Assembly (NCBI GenBank): GCA_965115915.1
Contig: OZ220483.1
Span: forward strand, 620,001-684,000
Direction of reading: 5' to 3'
DNA length: 64,000 bases
From: G965115915 sp965115915
GTDB lineage: Bacteria > Pseudomonadota > Gammaproteobacteria > Eutrophobiales > Eutrophobiaceae
The position numbers and the translations under genes are program-made. Under the pieces are notes generated by a model. The model searched no databases and was not told the origin of the DNA. It was given only the letters and a program-made list of their open reading frames with translations. Positions 43,749-54,300 of the stretch are shown one piece after another (position 1 is the stretch's first letter; every line of letters starts with the position of its first letter).

Positions 43749-45533
43749 GTGGCCGCTTCCTATCCGATGATCGATCACCAATACGATGTCGTCGTGGTAG
43801 GCGCTGGTGGTGCTGGTTTGCGCGCCACTTTCGGCATGGCCAGCAAGGGACTGGCGACCGCCTGTATCAGCAAGGTGTTTCCTACGCGCAGCCATACGGT
43901 GGCTGCTCAGGGTGGCATGAGTGCTGCGCTGGGGAACATGGGTGAGGACGACTGGCGTTGGCACATGTACGATACCATCAAGGGTTCGGATTGGCTGGGG
44001 GATCAGGACGCCATTGAATACATGTGCCGTGAGGCGCTCCCCTCGGTCATTGAACTGGAGCATTATGGAGTGCCGTTTTCCCGTACCGAGGACGGCAGGA
44101 TATACCAGCGTCCATTTGGTGGTATGACCACGTACTATGGAGAGGGTACTGCACAGCGCACCTGTGCAGCCGCGGACCGTACCGGGCATGCCATCCTGCA
44201 TACGCTGTATCAGCAATCTTTGAAGCATGATGCTGAGTTCTTCGTGGAATATTTTGCCATCGATCTGATCATGGATGGTGACGTCTGTCGCGGAGTGGTG
44301 GCCTGGAACCTGGAAGATGGCAGTTTGCACCGTTTTCGTTCCCATCAGGTAGTGCTGGCTACGGGTGGTTATGGACGTGCGTATTTTTCCTGCACCTCGG
44401 CGCATACGTGTACCGGCGATGGCAATGCGATGGTGCTGCGTGCCGGTTTGCCACTGCAGGATATGGAGTTTATCCAGTTTCATCCCACCGGGATCTACGG
44501 TTCAGGTTGCCTGATCACTGAGGGTGCGCGTGGTGAAGGAGGGTATCTGACCAACGCTTCCGGAGAGCGTTTCATGGAGCGCTATGCGCCATCGGCCAAA
44601 GACCTGGCCTCGCGTGATGTGGTCAGCCGTTCGATGACTATTGAGATCAATGAAGGCAGGGGTGTGGGTGAGCACAAGGATCATATACATCTGCACCTGG
44701 AGCATTTGGGTCCGGATGTGATTAATGAGCGTTTGCCTGGCATTGCCGAGTCGGCGCGCATTTTTGCCGGGGTTGACGTGACCCGTGAGCCTATTCCGGT
44801 GTTGCCTACGGTGCATTACAATATGGGAGGCATCCCGACCGATCACTATGGCAAGGTGGTCAGCGTGCGTAACGGAGAGGCAGATGTGACCATATCCGGT
44901 CTGATGGCGATCGGTGAGGCGGCCTGTGTGTCGGTACACGGTGCTAATCGGCTGGGGTCCAATTCGTTGCTGGACCTCATTGTGTTTGGTCGTGCCGCGG
45001 CGGACTACTGCGCACGGGAGATCCGCCCGGGTTCAGCGCACAAGCCAATGACTGATGCAGGCGAGGAGGCGGTTGCCAACCTGGATCGGTTGCGCCACTG
45101 TAACGGCAAAACGCCTACTGCGCGTATCCGTCAGCGACTTCAGCGTACCATGCAGGCACATGCCGCGGTGTTTCGTACTGGTGAATTGTTGCGACAGGGG
45201 ATCGAGAAGATCGATGAGATTTGGCAATCCTTCGCAGATGTCGGGATCAAGGATCGTAGCCTGATCTGGAATACGGATTTGGTCGAGACCCTGGAATTGC
45301 AGAATCTTTTGCAGTGCGCAAGAGTCAGCGTACATGCTGCCGGCAATCGTACCGAGAGTCGGGGTGCCCATGCCCGTGAGGATTACCCGGAACGGGATGA
45401 CAATCAGTGGATGAAACATACGCTGACCTGGCTGGATCAGGATGGCAGGGTGCGTTTCGATTACCGCCCGGTTCATTTATTCACACTGACAGATGAAGTG
45501 GACGTGTTTCCGCCAAAGAAACGGGTCTACTGA
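43749..45533 (+). CDS. sdhA: Succinate dehydrogenase flavoprotein subunit
   Basis: Catalytic subunit that oxidises succinate with covalent FAD. The dinucleotide motif VVVGAGGAGLRA is near the N-terminus. The FAD-linking His is in RSHTVAAQGGMSAALGN. Active-site segments include QFHPTGIYGSGCLITEGARGEGG and PTVHYNMGGIPTD. The start is uncertain: GTG at 43749 (594 residues, used here), a later ATG at 43767, or a TTG at 43734. It is preceded closely by sdhD. Confidence 0.95.
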   Translation: MAASYPMIDHQYDVVVVGAGGAGLRATFGMASKGLATACISKVFPTRSHTVAAQGGMSAALGNMGEDDWRWHMYDTIKGSDWLGDQDAIEYMCREALPSVIELEHYGVPFSRTEDGRIYQRPFGGMTTYYGEGTAQRTCAAADRTGHAILHTLYQQSLKHDAEFFVEYFAIDLIMDGDVCRGVVAWNLEDGSLHRFRSHQVVLATGGYGRAYFSCTSAHTCTGDGNAMVLRAGLPLQDMEFIQFHPTGIYGSGCLITEGARGEGGYLTNASGERFMERYAPSAKDLASRDVVSRSMTIEINEGRGVGEHKDHIHLHLEHLGPDVINERLPGIAESARIFAGVDVTREPIPVLPTVHYNMGGIPTDHYGKVVSVRNGEADVTISGLMAIGEAACVSVHGANRLGSNSLLDLIVFGRAAADYCAREIRPGSAHKPMTDAGEEAVANLDRLRHCNGKTPTARIRQRLQRTMQAHAAVFRTGELLRQGIEKIDEIWQSFADVGIKDRSLIWNTDLVETLELQNLLQCARVSVHAAGNRTESRGAHAREDYPERDDNQWMKHTLTWLDQDGRVRFDYRPVHLFTLTDEVDVFPPKKRVY

Positions 45534-45553
45534 GTGCGGATGGAGGGTTGAAA

Positions 45554-46336
45554 ATGGCACAGTTCAGATTACCGGCAAACTCCAGACCGAGACCCGGGAA
45601 AACTATGGACAAGGCCGCCGGAGCGGCCCGGCGCAAGGTCTTTCATATATACCGCTGGGACCCGGACAATGAGGAGCCGCCACGTATTGACAGCTATGCG
45701 ATTGATTTGGACCAGTGCGGCCCGATGGTGCTTGACGCGGTCATCCATATCAAGGATGAATTGGATTCCACACTCAGTTTCCGGCGTTCTTGTCGCGAAG
45801 GCATTTGTGGTTCTTGCGCCATGAACATTGGTGGCACCAACACCCTGGCCTGTATCTGCGCAACTGCGGATTTCTCTGGCGATATCCGCATATACCCGTT
45901 GCCACACCAGCCGGTCGTCAAGGATTTGATCCCCGATCTCACCCATTTTTATGCCCAGTATGCGTCTATCAAACCGTGGCTCCAAAGCCAGAGTCCGCCA
46001 CCCCCCGATGCCGAGCGGCTGCAATCAAAACAGGATCGTGCACGGCTGGACGGACTGTATGAATGCATACTTTGCGCTTGCTGTTCCACCAGTTGCCCGA
46101 GCTATTGGTGGAACAGTGATCGTTACCTTGGACCAGCCGCCTTGTTGCAGGCCTATCGCTGGATCATTGATAGTCGTGATGAGTATACCGGTGAACGGCT
46201 GGATCAGCTTGAGGATCCATTTCGTCTGTATCGCTGTCATACCATAATGAATTGTGCAAAGACCTGTCCCAAGGGCCTGAATCCGGCACAGGCCATTGCC
46301 AGGATAAAAAAGCTGCTGGTGGACCGGACATTCTGA
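45554..46336 (+). CDS. sdhB: Succinate dehydrogenase iron-sulfur subunit
   Basis: Electron-transfer subunit with three clusters. The [2Fe-2S] ligands are in SCREGICGSC and a later C. The [4Fe-4S] site is in ECILCACCSTSCP. The [3Fe-4S] region is RCHTIMNCAKTCPKGLNP. It starts at an ATG behind GGAGGG. 260 residues, with an N-terminal extension of about 25 residues rich in Pro/Arg that is longer than in E. coli (238). Confidence 0.95.
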   Translation: MAQFRLPANSRPRPGKTMDKAAGAARRKVFHIYRWDPDNEEPPRIDSYAIDLDQCGPMVLDAVIHIKDELDSTLSFRRSCREGICGSCAMNIGGTNTLACICATADFSGDIRIYPLPHQPVVKDLIPDLTHFYAQYASIKPWLQSQSPPPPDAERLQSKQDRARLDGLYECILCACCSTSCPSYWWNSDRYLGPAALLQAYRWIIDSRDEYTGERLDQLEDPFRLYRCHTIMNCAKTCPKGLNPAQAIARIKKLLVDRTF

Positions 46337-46343
46337 ACCGGTA

Positions 46344-46628
46344 GTGAATAAGGACACGCAGGACCGGGAACTTTCTCGTATGCGCTGGCGCTGCCGTCGC
46401 GGGATGCGGGAGATGGATCTGTTGCTGGAGAGTTTTCTGGACCGTTTCCATGCCACACTGGATCAGTCACAGCGCCAGGCGTTCATGGATCTGCTCAATG
46501 AAGCCGACCAGGACATCATGGCCTGGATTATGCGGCTCAGGCAGCCTCCCAGGGAGGATTATCGTTGGCTGATCGACAATCTGTCCCGGCAGCGATGGTC
46601 CATTGGCGGCAGCCGTGCCAGGATTTGA
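46344..46628 (+). CDS. sdhE: FAD assembly factor SdhE
   Basis: Small helical protein required for covalent flavinylation of SdhA. 94 residues; the RGMREMDLLLESF stretch matches the family RGxxExD motif. The GTG start is seven bases after the sdhB stop. It overlaps the start of ygfZ. Placement directly behind sdhB supports the function. Confidence 0.9.
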   Translation: MNKDTQDRELSRMRWRCRRGMREMDLLLESFLDRFHATLDQSQRQAFMDLLNEADQDIMAWIMRLRQPPREDYRWLIDNLSRQRWSIGGSRARI

Positions 46629-47553
46629 TTCGGCGCTGGCGCACTGTCTTCCACTGACACCGCTGGAACATTTGGTACTGCTCAGGATATCGGGCAGCGA
46701 TGCGGGCGTATTTCTGAATGCCCAGTTTTGCAATGATGTCAATGCCATCCTGACAGGGGGCGCACAACTCAATGCCTGGTGCAATCCCAAAGGCAGGGTG
46801 TTTGCCAATTTCATACTAAGCTGTCACAAAGACGCCTTCTGGTTGCTGCTACCGGTTGTGCTTGTGGAAGACTTTGTATCACGTCTGCAGATGTTCAGGC
46901 TACGTTCAAAGGTCATCATTGCCGACCCGGGTACCCACGGCTGGCAGGCGGCAGGGATGGAGATGGACGATACCGAAGCAATGGCACGGTCCGTTGCCGC
47001 TTTGGCTGACGAGGGTTGGCCGTGTTTTGCTGTCCCGGCGGATGCGTGTCGTGGCATTATCGTGATGCAGGCTGATCAGTTGCGTGAACATGCACTGCGG
47101 CAGAATGCACAGCATTGGCGGGACCGAGACCTGCGGCTTGGTTTGCCATGGCTCGATCGCTATGGCAGTGAACGGTTTTTGCCACAGAATCTGAATTTGG
47201 ACTGGTTGGATGGAATGAGCTTCGACAAGGGTTGTTATCCGGGGCAGGAAATCGTGGCACGGCTGCATTACCGAGGTACGGTCAAACAGCGGTTGATGCT
47301 TGCTGAAACAGGTTCCGTCCCGGTGCTGCCGGAACTGTCCGCTGTGGTGATACGGCGCAGGGATGCTGATCATGTGGTAGGCCAGGTGCTGGCTGTCGGC
47401 CGGTCTGCTTGCGGCAGGATGCGGTTGCAGGTCGTGGTGGAGCCTCCTGCGAACGATGACGAGATGGGTTATTTCCTTGCGTGTCAGGATGGGCGATCTC
47501 TGGTGGCCCTGGATTCACTGTCGCTGCCACACTATGCCAAGTCGGCATCATGA
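46603..47553 (+). CDS. ygfZ: YgfZ-type folate-binding iron-sulfur assembly protein
   Basis: GcvT-like protein that helps iron-sulfur enzymes, in E. coli for example MiaB. The family signature KGCYPGQEIVARLHYRG is present about two-thirds along. GAQLNAWCNPKGRVFANFIL matches the N-terminal half. It starts at TTG (316 residues) or GTG 46615 and overlaps sdhE. An iron-sulfur helper next to sdhB makes biological sense. Confidence 0.88.
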   Translation: MAAAVPGFDSALAHCLPLTPLEHLVLLRISGSDAGVFLNAQFCNDVNAILTGGAQLNAWCNPKGRVFANFILSCHKDAFWLLLPVVLVEDFVSRLQMFRLRSKVIIADPGTHGWQAAGMEMDDTEAMARSVAALADEGWPCFAVPADACRGIIVMQADQLREHALRQNAQHWRDRDLRLGLPWLDRYGSERFLPQNLNLDWLDGMSFDKGCYPGQEIVARLHYRGTVKQRLMLAETGSVPVLPELSAVVIRRRDADHVVGQVLAVGRSACGRMRLQVVVEPPANDDEMGYFLACQDGRSLVALDSLSLPHYAKSAS

Positions 47554-47630
47554 GGTACCGGGTAGCCGCATGGACTGGCGTGTTCCGAGTCCCGCAGGGG
47601 CTTCCGTGTGGGGTTCGGATGGGTGCGTAA

Positions 47631-48698
47631 ATGCGGTCCGCCATAGGGCGGAGGCGGTTGCCGGCGGAGTGGGAACCGCAAATGGCGCTGTTGCTGGCCT
47701 GGCCTGATGTGAGGGGTGATTGGGGTGATGACCTTGCGTCCGTCGAACAGACCTTTGTGGACATTGTCAGTCATGTGTATCGCTGCCAGCGTCTGATAAT
47801 TGCGTGTCAGGATACCGAGCAGTGCCAGCGTACCGCACGTCGGCTTGAGAGTTCCGGCATTGATATGACGGCTATTTCCCTGCACGCATGTCCTTATGAT
47901 GGGAGCTGGATCCGTGACTATGGACCATTGACCGTACAGCATGAAAAGACATCGTCCCGGCGTCTGGTGGACTTCCGCTTCAATGGTTGGGGCGAACGTT
48001 TCCCGGCACAGTGCGATGACCGGTTGAGTGCTCGTTTGTATCAACAGCAGGCCTTTGCCGACTGTGATATGCAGTCGGTGGACTTTGTGTTGGAGGGAGG
48101 CGCCATAGATACGGATGGGGCAGGTACCATATTGAGTACATACTCCTGTATGGATAGCCGTCATCCACAGTTGGATGTTGGTGACACGAGTGATATGTTG
48201 TCGCAATATCTGGGATGCAGCCGTCTGTTTTTGCTGCGACACGGCAGCCTGCAAGGGGATGAGACGGATGGGCATATCGACATGCTGGCGCGTTTTGTGT
48301 CTACAGATACCATTGTCCATGCCAGTTGTCGTGACCGCGGGCATCCGGATTATATGCCACTTGCGATGATGGCGGATGAGTTGCGTGCGTTGCGTAACAT
48401 GGACGGTCGTCCGTACTGTTGTATTCCATTGTATTCTCCACATCAGCCCTTGTCCGAGGGTTGTGCGAGCATTCCATACAGCTATGTCAATTTCTATATC
48501 GCCAACTCCTGTGTGTTGGTGCCGCAGTATGGTTTTGTCAGTGAGGATAAGTTGGCATGTCGGTCGTTGCGGAAATGTTTTCCTGGGCGCAGTATTGTGG
48601 GCATAGACTGTAGTCGGTTGATTCGGCATGGTGGTGGGGTGCATTGTGTAACCATGCAATTGCCTTGTGCACCAGGCCATTTGTCGAGTCCCTTGTGA
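47631..48698 (+). CDS. aguA: Agmatine deiminase
   Basis: Hydrolyses agmatine to N-carbamoylputrescine and ammonia (polyamine synthesis from arginine). 355 residues: RLPAEWEPQMALLLAWP at the start, RDYGPLTV, LEGGAIDTDG and DETDGHID in the middle. The catalytic Cys (C339) is in GGGVHCVTMQ. It overlaps aguB by one base (TGATG). The last residues (PGHLSSPL) are a little shorter than in other members. Confidence 0.93.
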   Translation: MRSAIGRRRLPAEWEPQMALLLAWPDVRGDWGDDLASVEQTFVDIVSHVYRCQRLIIACQDTEQCQRTARRLESSGIDMTAISLHACPYDGSWIRDYGPLTVQHEKTSSRRLVDFRFNGWGERFPAQCDDRLSARLYQQQAFADCDMQSVDFVLEGGAIDTDGAGTILSTYSCMDSRHPQLDVGDTSDMLSQYLGCSRLFLLRHGSLQGDETDGHIDMLARFVSTDTIVHASCRDRGHPDYMPLAMMADELRALRNMDGRPYCCIPLYSPHQPLSEGCASIPYSYVNFYIANSCVLVPQYGFVSEDKLACRSLRKCFPGRSIVGIDCSRLIRHGGGVHCVTMQLPCAPGHLSSPL

Positions 48699-49624
48699 TG
48701 GGCCGAGTCAATAGAGAACCCGACACATTCAGGCTTGCCGCGGCCCAGCATAGTTGCAGGAAGGAGCAGCGTTGGAATTTGCAGCAGGGGGTCCAAGCCA
48801 TTGAACAGGCTGCCAGCAGGGAGGTCGATTTGTTGTTGTTACCGGAGTTGCATGGCTGGAGTTATTTTTGTATTCATCGGGAACGGTGCTGGTTTGATGC
48901 CGCGGAACCTGTTCCTGGTCGCCTGACCGAGGAACTCGGGATGCTCGCGCACAAACATGGATTGATTGTGGTCACCACAGTATTTGAACGCTGTGCAGAG
49001 GGGAAGTTTTATAATACCGCAGTGGTGCTGGATCGGGACGGAAGCCTGGCGGGATGCTATCGCAAGATGCATATCCCGGACGATCCTGGATACCATGAGA
49101 AATTCTATTTCTCTCCCGGAGATCAGGGCTTTGTTCCGATACAGACTTCGCTGTGTCGCCTGGGGGTGTTGGTATGCTGGGATCAATGGTTTCCTGAAGC
49201 GGCACGGTTGATGGCACTGGCTGATGCCGATCTACTGTTGTTTCCCAGTGCCATCGGTTGGGACCCGCACGATGCCGAGGATGAGAAGGAACGCCAGCTA
49301 CAGGCATGGATCACGGTGCAGCGCGGGCATGCTATTGCCAATGCCCTGCCTGTGGTGGTTAGCAATCGCACAGGGGTCGAGTGTGGTCCGGCAAGCGAAG
49401 CCACACAAACATGTTTTTGGGGGACGAGTTTTATTGCGGGTCAACAGGGAGAGATACTCGCTATTGCAGGCGCCGATGAAACAGAGCTGGTAGTGGCGGA
49501 GGTCAGATGGTCTCGTACCAGCGAACTACGTCGTGTCTGGCCGTTTTTTCGGGACCGCCGCGTCGCGCATTATCAGGCCCTGTTGTCTCCCGAGCCGAAG
49601 GACCATGGCGATCACAGCCAGTGA
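48698..49624 (+). CDS. aguB: N-carbamoylputrescine amidase
   Basis: Nitrilase-superfamily enzyme converting N-carbamoylputrescine to putrescine, CO2 and ammonia. The catalytic triad is E50 (LLPELHG), K123 (YRKMHIPDDP) and C160 (VLVCWDQWFPEAAR). Length is 308. The ATG is coupled to aguA by TGATG. It completes the arginine-decarboxylase route once agmatine is supplied; a speA gene is not in the window. Confidence 0.94.
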   Translation: MGRVNREPDTFRLAAAQHSCRKEQRWNLQQGVQAIEQAASREVDLLLLPELHGWSYFCIHRERCWFDAAEPVPGRLTEELGMLAHKHGLIVVTTVFERCAEGKFYNTAVVLDRDGSLAGCYRKMHIPDDPGYHEKFYFSPGDQGFVPIQTSLCRLGVLVCWDQWFPEAARLMALADADLLLFPSAIGWDPHDAEDEKERQLQAWITVQRGHAIANALPVVVSNRTGVECGPASEATQTCFWGTSFIAGQQGEILAIAGADETELVVAEVRWSRTSELRRVWPFFRDRRVAHYQALLSPEPKDHGDHSQ

Positions 49625-50567
49625 TTTTCATCCGCCACCGTGGTTGCGTAATCCCCATCTGCAAACCTTGTTGCCGGTGCTGCTGAGCAGATGGCGGTAT
49701 CTCCCATCGCCCACATGGCAGACATTGCCGACCAGAGACGGGGATTTTATCGACCTGGCCTGGTTTCATGGTAGTAGCGATATGCCCCTGGTGCTGATGT
49801 TGCATGGCCTGGAGGGCTCGTTGCGTTCACATTATATCCATGCCTTGCCCCCGGTGCTGGCCGCCTGTCGTCTACAGGGGGTGCTGATGCATTTTCGTGG
49901 TTGCAGTGGCAGGCATAACCGGCTGAATCGTGCCTATCACTCGGGAGACAGTACCGATCTCGCCTGGGTGCTGGAATGTTTGCGTGCGCGTTTCCCAGGG
50001 CGCAGAATGATGGCTGTGGCCTATTCGCTGGGCGGGAATGTGTTACTTAAATATCTGGGGGAGACAGGGTCCAACAGTCTGCTGGATGTCGGTGTTGCCG
50101 TGTCGGTTCCATTTGAACTGGCGCATAGCGCACGTCGCTTGCGTCAAGGGTTCTCCCGTGTCTACGAACGTGTGCTGTTGAACAGCCTGATCCGGCGGCT
50201 AAGGCACAAATCCCGTCATCGCCCCATGCCGTTGGATACGAAAGGATTGTCTGCCAATATGGGTTTCCATGCCTTTGATGAATGTGTTACCGCGCCACTG
50301 CATGGCTTTAGGGACGCCGATGATTATTATCGGCACTGCAGTTCGCGACAGTATCTGCATGGGGTGCGGCGACCTGCGCTGATTATACAGGCACGGGATG
50401 ACCCGTTTCTGCCTCCTGAGGCTATCCCGTCAGCCGAGGAACTGGCAGACAGTATCCGCCTGGAATTGGCTGAACACGGCGGACATGTGGGGTTTTACAG
50501 TCTCAGGGAACGCGATTGGCTGGCACACCGGATAGGCCGGTTTTTGCAGTCGCATCGGCATCCCTGA
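49605..50567 (+). CDS. YheT-type alpha/beta hydrolase
   Basis: 320 residues from the ATG at 49605, which has GAAGGA upstream and overlaps aguB by 20 bases. The oxyanion-hole motif is LHGLEGS. The nucleophile is Ser141 in VAYSLGGN, where Ala replaces the first Gly of the usual G-x-S-x-G. Asp in QARDDPFL and His in EHGGHVGF complete the triad. The N-terminal PWLRNPHLQTLLP is typical of the YheT/ABHD1-3 group. Substrate unknown. Confidence 0.87.
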   Translation: MAITASDFHPPPWLRNPHLQTLLPVLLSRWRYLPSPTWQTLPTRDGDFIDLAWFHGSSDMPLVLMLHGLEGSLRSHYIHALPPVLAACRLQGVLMHFRGCSGRHNRLNRAYHSGDSTDLAWVLECLRARFPGRRMMAVAYSLGGNVLLKYLGETGSNSLLDVGVAVSVPFELAHSARRLRQGFSRVYERVLLNSLIRRLRHKSRHRPMPLDTKGLSANMGFHAFDECVTAPLHGFRDADDYYRHCSSRQYLHGVRRPALIIQARDDPFLPPEAIPSAEELADSIRLELAEHGGHVGFYSLRERDWLAHRIGRFLQSHRHP

Positions 50568-50606
50568 AGATAACGGTCGCGAATCTGTTTGGAGCAAAGG
50601 AGGGCT

Positions 50607-51335
50607 TCAGTTGACCACGTGTTGCTGTACACGACTCATGTCTATCTTCAGCGCCGCTGCAAATTCCAGCAGTTCCTGTTGAAGCTGGATGTGCCGCTGT
50701 CTCTGGCCGATACTGGCCAGCGCACGTTGCTCCTTGACCTGGTTTTCCAGCGCCTGTGTGAACTGCTTCATGGAGGCGCAATTGTCGCGGCAGGTCTGTC
50801 TTTCTTCCTGGCTCAGTAACAGCCAGGAGGATACAAACGTATCCATCTTGTCCCGGGTCCATACATTTTCCTTCAGGAACGCACTGAGCAGTGCCTCTCC
50901 GGCAAGTGTCAGTTCTATGGAAGGATTACCGCTGAATGCCGGGGTGGCAGCTTGCTGTGGCGTTGTGGCAGGCAATGTGGATGTTTCATCCTCACCGGAG
51001 TATAGCAGTACTGCGAGAATGCATCCCAGCGCTACCACGCCTGCTGCGACCAGCGCACGTTGGTGGGAGGAGAAACCGGACAAGAGTGTATCCCCCCCTG
51101 TTGTCGGAGTGGTAAACGCGGGTCCGGAGCGGGGGCGGAATGCGTTGACCGAGGTCTGTGCGGTGGTATACCGTTTTGTTGTCGTGGGTTGGACAAGCGG
51201 CAGGTAATCAATCACATCCGGACGTTTCGAACCAGCACAAACAGCATGCAGGAACGCACCCCGCTGTGTGCGATAGTCCTCTCGCGACAATTGGCCATTG
51301 GCATACGCCTTTGCGAGCTTGCGCAGTGGGGTCAT
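50607..51335 (-). CDS. Single-pass membrane protein linked to the kinase gene, unknown
   Basis: 242 residues from the ATG at 51335; a TTG at 51359, next to the kinase stop, is possible. The N-terminal 40 residues (LAKAYANGQLSREDYRTQRGAF) look like a short SHOCT-like helical hairpin. A Thr/Pro-rich linker, one transmembrane helix (about 98-116, ALVAAGVVALGCILAVLLY) and a C-terminal helical domain with two Cys (QTCRDNC) follow. No known domain. As the last gene behind cyclase, phosphatase and kinase, it may be a partner or target of the kinase (inference). Confidence 0.7.
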   Translation of the reverse strand: MTPLRKLAKAYANGQLSREDYRTQRGAFLHAVCAGSKRPDVIDYLPLVQPTTTKRYTTAQTSVNAFRPRSGPAFTTPTTGGDTLLSGFSSHQRALVAAGVVALGCILAVLLYSGEDETSTLPATTPQQAATPAFSGNPSIELTLAGEALLSAFLKENVWTRDKMDTFVSSWLLLSQEERQTCRDNCASMKQFTQALENQVKEQRALASIGQRQRHIQLQQELLEFAAALKIDMSRVQQHVVN

Positions 51336-51359
51336 TGTAGCCACAACCAACTCGCTCAA

Positions 51360-54300
51360 CTAACTCAACTCGCTCTGGTCGAATACCTCTTCCCGAAGAA
51401 TGCGGAAACCGGTAATGTCATCGGCTCCGCCGTCATGCTCGCGACTCAGACTGATCTCGCATTTGGAGTGTGGGTCCTGGAAGGAGCCTCCACGTGCCTC
51501 CACCGTATTGGAGCCATTATCGACCACCCATTCCTGTACGTTGCCTACGTGGTTTTTTATTCCCCAGGCATTGGAACGTCCGGACTTGACACTGATGATG
51601 CCGGTGCCCTTGATGATCTTGTCGCCAATGGCGACACGGCAGTTGTAGTCCTTGTACGGTTGCTTCCCTTGCGACAGGGAGGCATACTCCCATTCCTCGC
51701 GGCTCGGCAGACGATAGGTTTTCCCGGTGCGTTCCGAGAGCCATTCCGCATACTGCTGCGCCTCGGCCAGACTGATCCCGGTCTGTGGCTCATGGCGTCG
51801 TTCCTTATTTGTTTCAGCGGTGCAGTTTCCACTGATAATACAGTACTTTGTCCAGTCGCCGCGGGATATTTCATATTTGCCTATGGCAAAGGATTTTTCC
51901 ATCCCCTCGCCCGCGGGGACCACAATCAGGTCGGGTCCGCGCGCTCCCTGACGATGGATCACATCATAGCAGACAGCTTTGGCACGACGTCCATATCCAG
52001 CGAGACGTGTGGTGCACTCGGCGACACTGGGGACAGGGGTCCATTCCACCGTTTGCGCTACCGTGGAGGCGAGGGAGCTGGCGTCAAATTTTTCAGCCTG
52101 TCGTATCGTAGGTTTGCGTGCCGGTTTCAGTGAAACGATCAGCTTTTTCAGTGCAGTCCGTTCTTCTTTATAGTCCGGGTTGTCGGTCCATAATTTCTGG
52201 GCACGCGACAGCAGGGCCTCGGTAGCGGATAGTTTTACATAGTCGCCTTCCGCCGTTTCCTTGTCTTCCAGATACATATTGTAGAAGTTTTGCACCTCCG
52301 CGAGTTTGTTTTCCAGGGTCTTGGCAAAGATCTCATACTGTGGATGTCCGGAAAATTTCTCACGCTCCCTTTCCAGCAGCGCCTGAGCCTCGGTCAGTTT
52401 GCCGACGCTGGTCAGGGCGTTGGCAGTCGAATACTGGTCCCAGGGCTTGAGCTGCAGATCACTGCGCAATTTTGCCAGGTCGGTACTGGATGGGAACATT
52501 TCCGCGCTGATGCGAGCCACCACAGCAGCGGCGTTTTCGTTCCTTTTGCGTAGCGTCTGCACTTTGTTTCGCAGTAGTGATATGGCTTCCTTGCTGAATT
52601 CCGCAAAGCGGCCAGCAGCCGCATGATCCTTGATCTGATTGACTTTGACCCGGGCATCGCCGGGAATGGTGTCAACCGTGTTATCGCGGAACAGCGTCAG
52701 CAGGCCACTGATGTTGACTTCAGCCTGATATTCGTCACCCATGGACTTGATAAGATCATTGGTCGGCTCCAGTTCATAGCCCCTGCGAGCCAGTGTCAGA
52801 GCAGACTCGAAATCTTTGGCCTCCGCCCGACTCCGGGCAACGCGAGTAAAGCTGCCTACCACCAGAGGGATGGCTTCGGTGGTCAAGTAGATGTCATTTT
52901 CTGGCAGTTCCTCCTGTAACTTTTGCAGGGTTGCCACCGCATCAGAGATATTGTCGCCATCGGCGAACGCTTTTATATCCGTCTTGTAGGAACGTACGCG
53001 CTCCTGACGCGCATCTTCAGCGCGTGCATCGGCAACAGCCACGAGTGCCTCCTTGACCATATCCAGTTCAGGCGCAAAGAGTTGTGCCCTCTGGACCAGG
53101 TTGTCAGCGATATCAAAACGCTTATCTTCAAGCACCAGGTTGGCTTGATCGATGAACAGTTGGCTGACATCGCTAACGAGGGAGTCGAATCGTCCCAGGG
53201 GTTCAGGTGAATCAGCAGTCAGGATGCGCAACTCCCGGATAGCGGCCAGCAGGTTGTATTCCCAGTCCATGTTGCCCAGTTCCGGTTGTCGCAGCCCGGT
53301 TTCCAGGGCGGCGAAATTCTCCTCCGTCAGTTGTTGGATTAGCTGAGTACGCTCCGCCTCTCCCAGATGCGCCAGTTTGATCTGCGTGGCTTCCCTGTAT
53401 AACCCCAGTGCACGGAGCAGAGGGCCATAGGCATTGCTCAACGCTTCCGCATCCTGGCGTTCGCCCTCTGTGAGCATTTGCTGTATCTGTTCGCGGATCA
53501 GTGGCTGGGTGGTATCCGCAAGTTGCTGTAACTGTGGACTGTCGAGTTTCAGCCCGGAGAGACTCTGTATGATGTTTATTTGTTGCTGGATTGCTTCCAG
53601 CGAAGTCAATTGGCTCTGCACCCACGCCAGTGACTGTTCCAGCTCGGTAACCTGTTTCGCCCGGTTGACGATATTTTGCAGGTCATGCAGACGCACGTCA
53701 TCTGGCGCCGTCTCCAGGCCGGATTGCGCCAACGTCAAAGCCTCATCCAATTCGCCGCGTTCATAGGCCTCGTACGCGAGCAGACGATAGGCGGTCGCTG
53801 GTCTCGGATCACTGAGTAGAGGATGCTGCGGGTCAACATTGGCCAACTTGTCCAGTATGCCGCGAATACCACCAATGCGCTCGGTATCGCGCAGCATGGC
53901 CACGTACTCGTGGTTGTAGTCACTGATCAGCTTGCGTTTATGTTCTGTGATGCGCTCCCGCTGCTCCTGCAAAAATATCGATTCCGGATAGAATTCAGCG
54001 ATCTCCAGGATAATGTTATCTGTCTGTCGGTAGTTGAACGCGTGCGTGTCATCACTCAGCAGCGCAGTGACCTTGTTGCCCAGGTGCCGTTGCAGCACTG
54101 CCTGGGCTTCACGGGTCACGGTATTTTTGTCTTCCTCCAGCGGTAGCTCACGAATCCGGGTCAAGTGGCCGGGAATTGTCTCTGGTGCCGATTGATTGAT
54201 GGTTGTTATCAATTGTTGCAGTTCCTGCTCATGCAGGTAATCCATGGCTGGATTGAACAGTATCCCTGCGACCACCAGTAATATCGCGGCCGCGATCGTC

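Noticed and set aside
51360..51950. Diversity-generating retroelement variable protein (FGE/C-type-lectin fold)
   Set aside because: No reverse transcriptase gene and no template/variable repeat pair is present near the domain.
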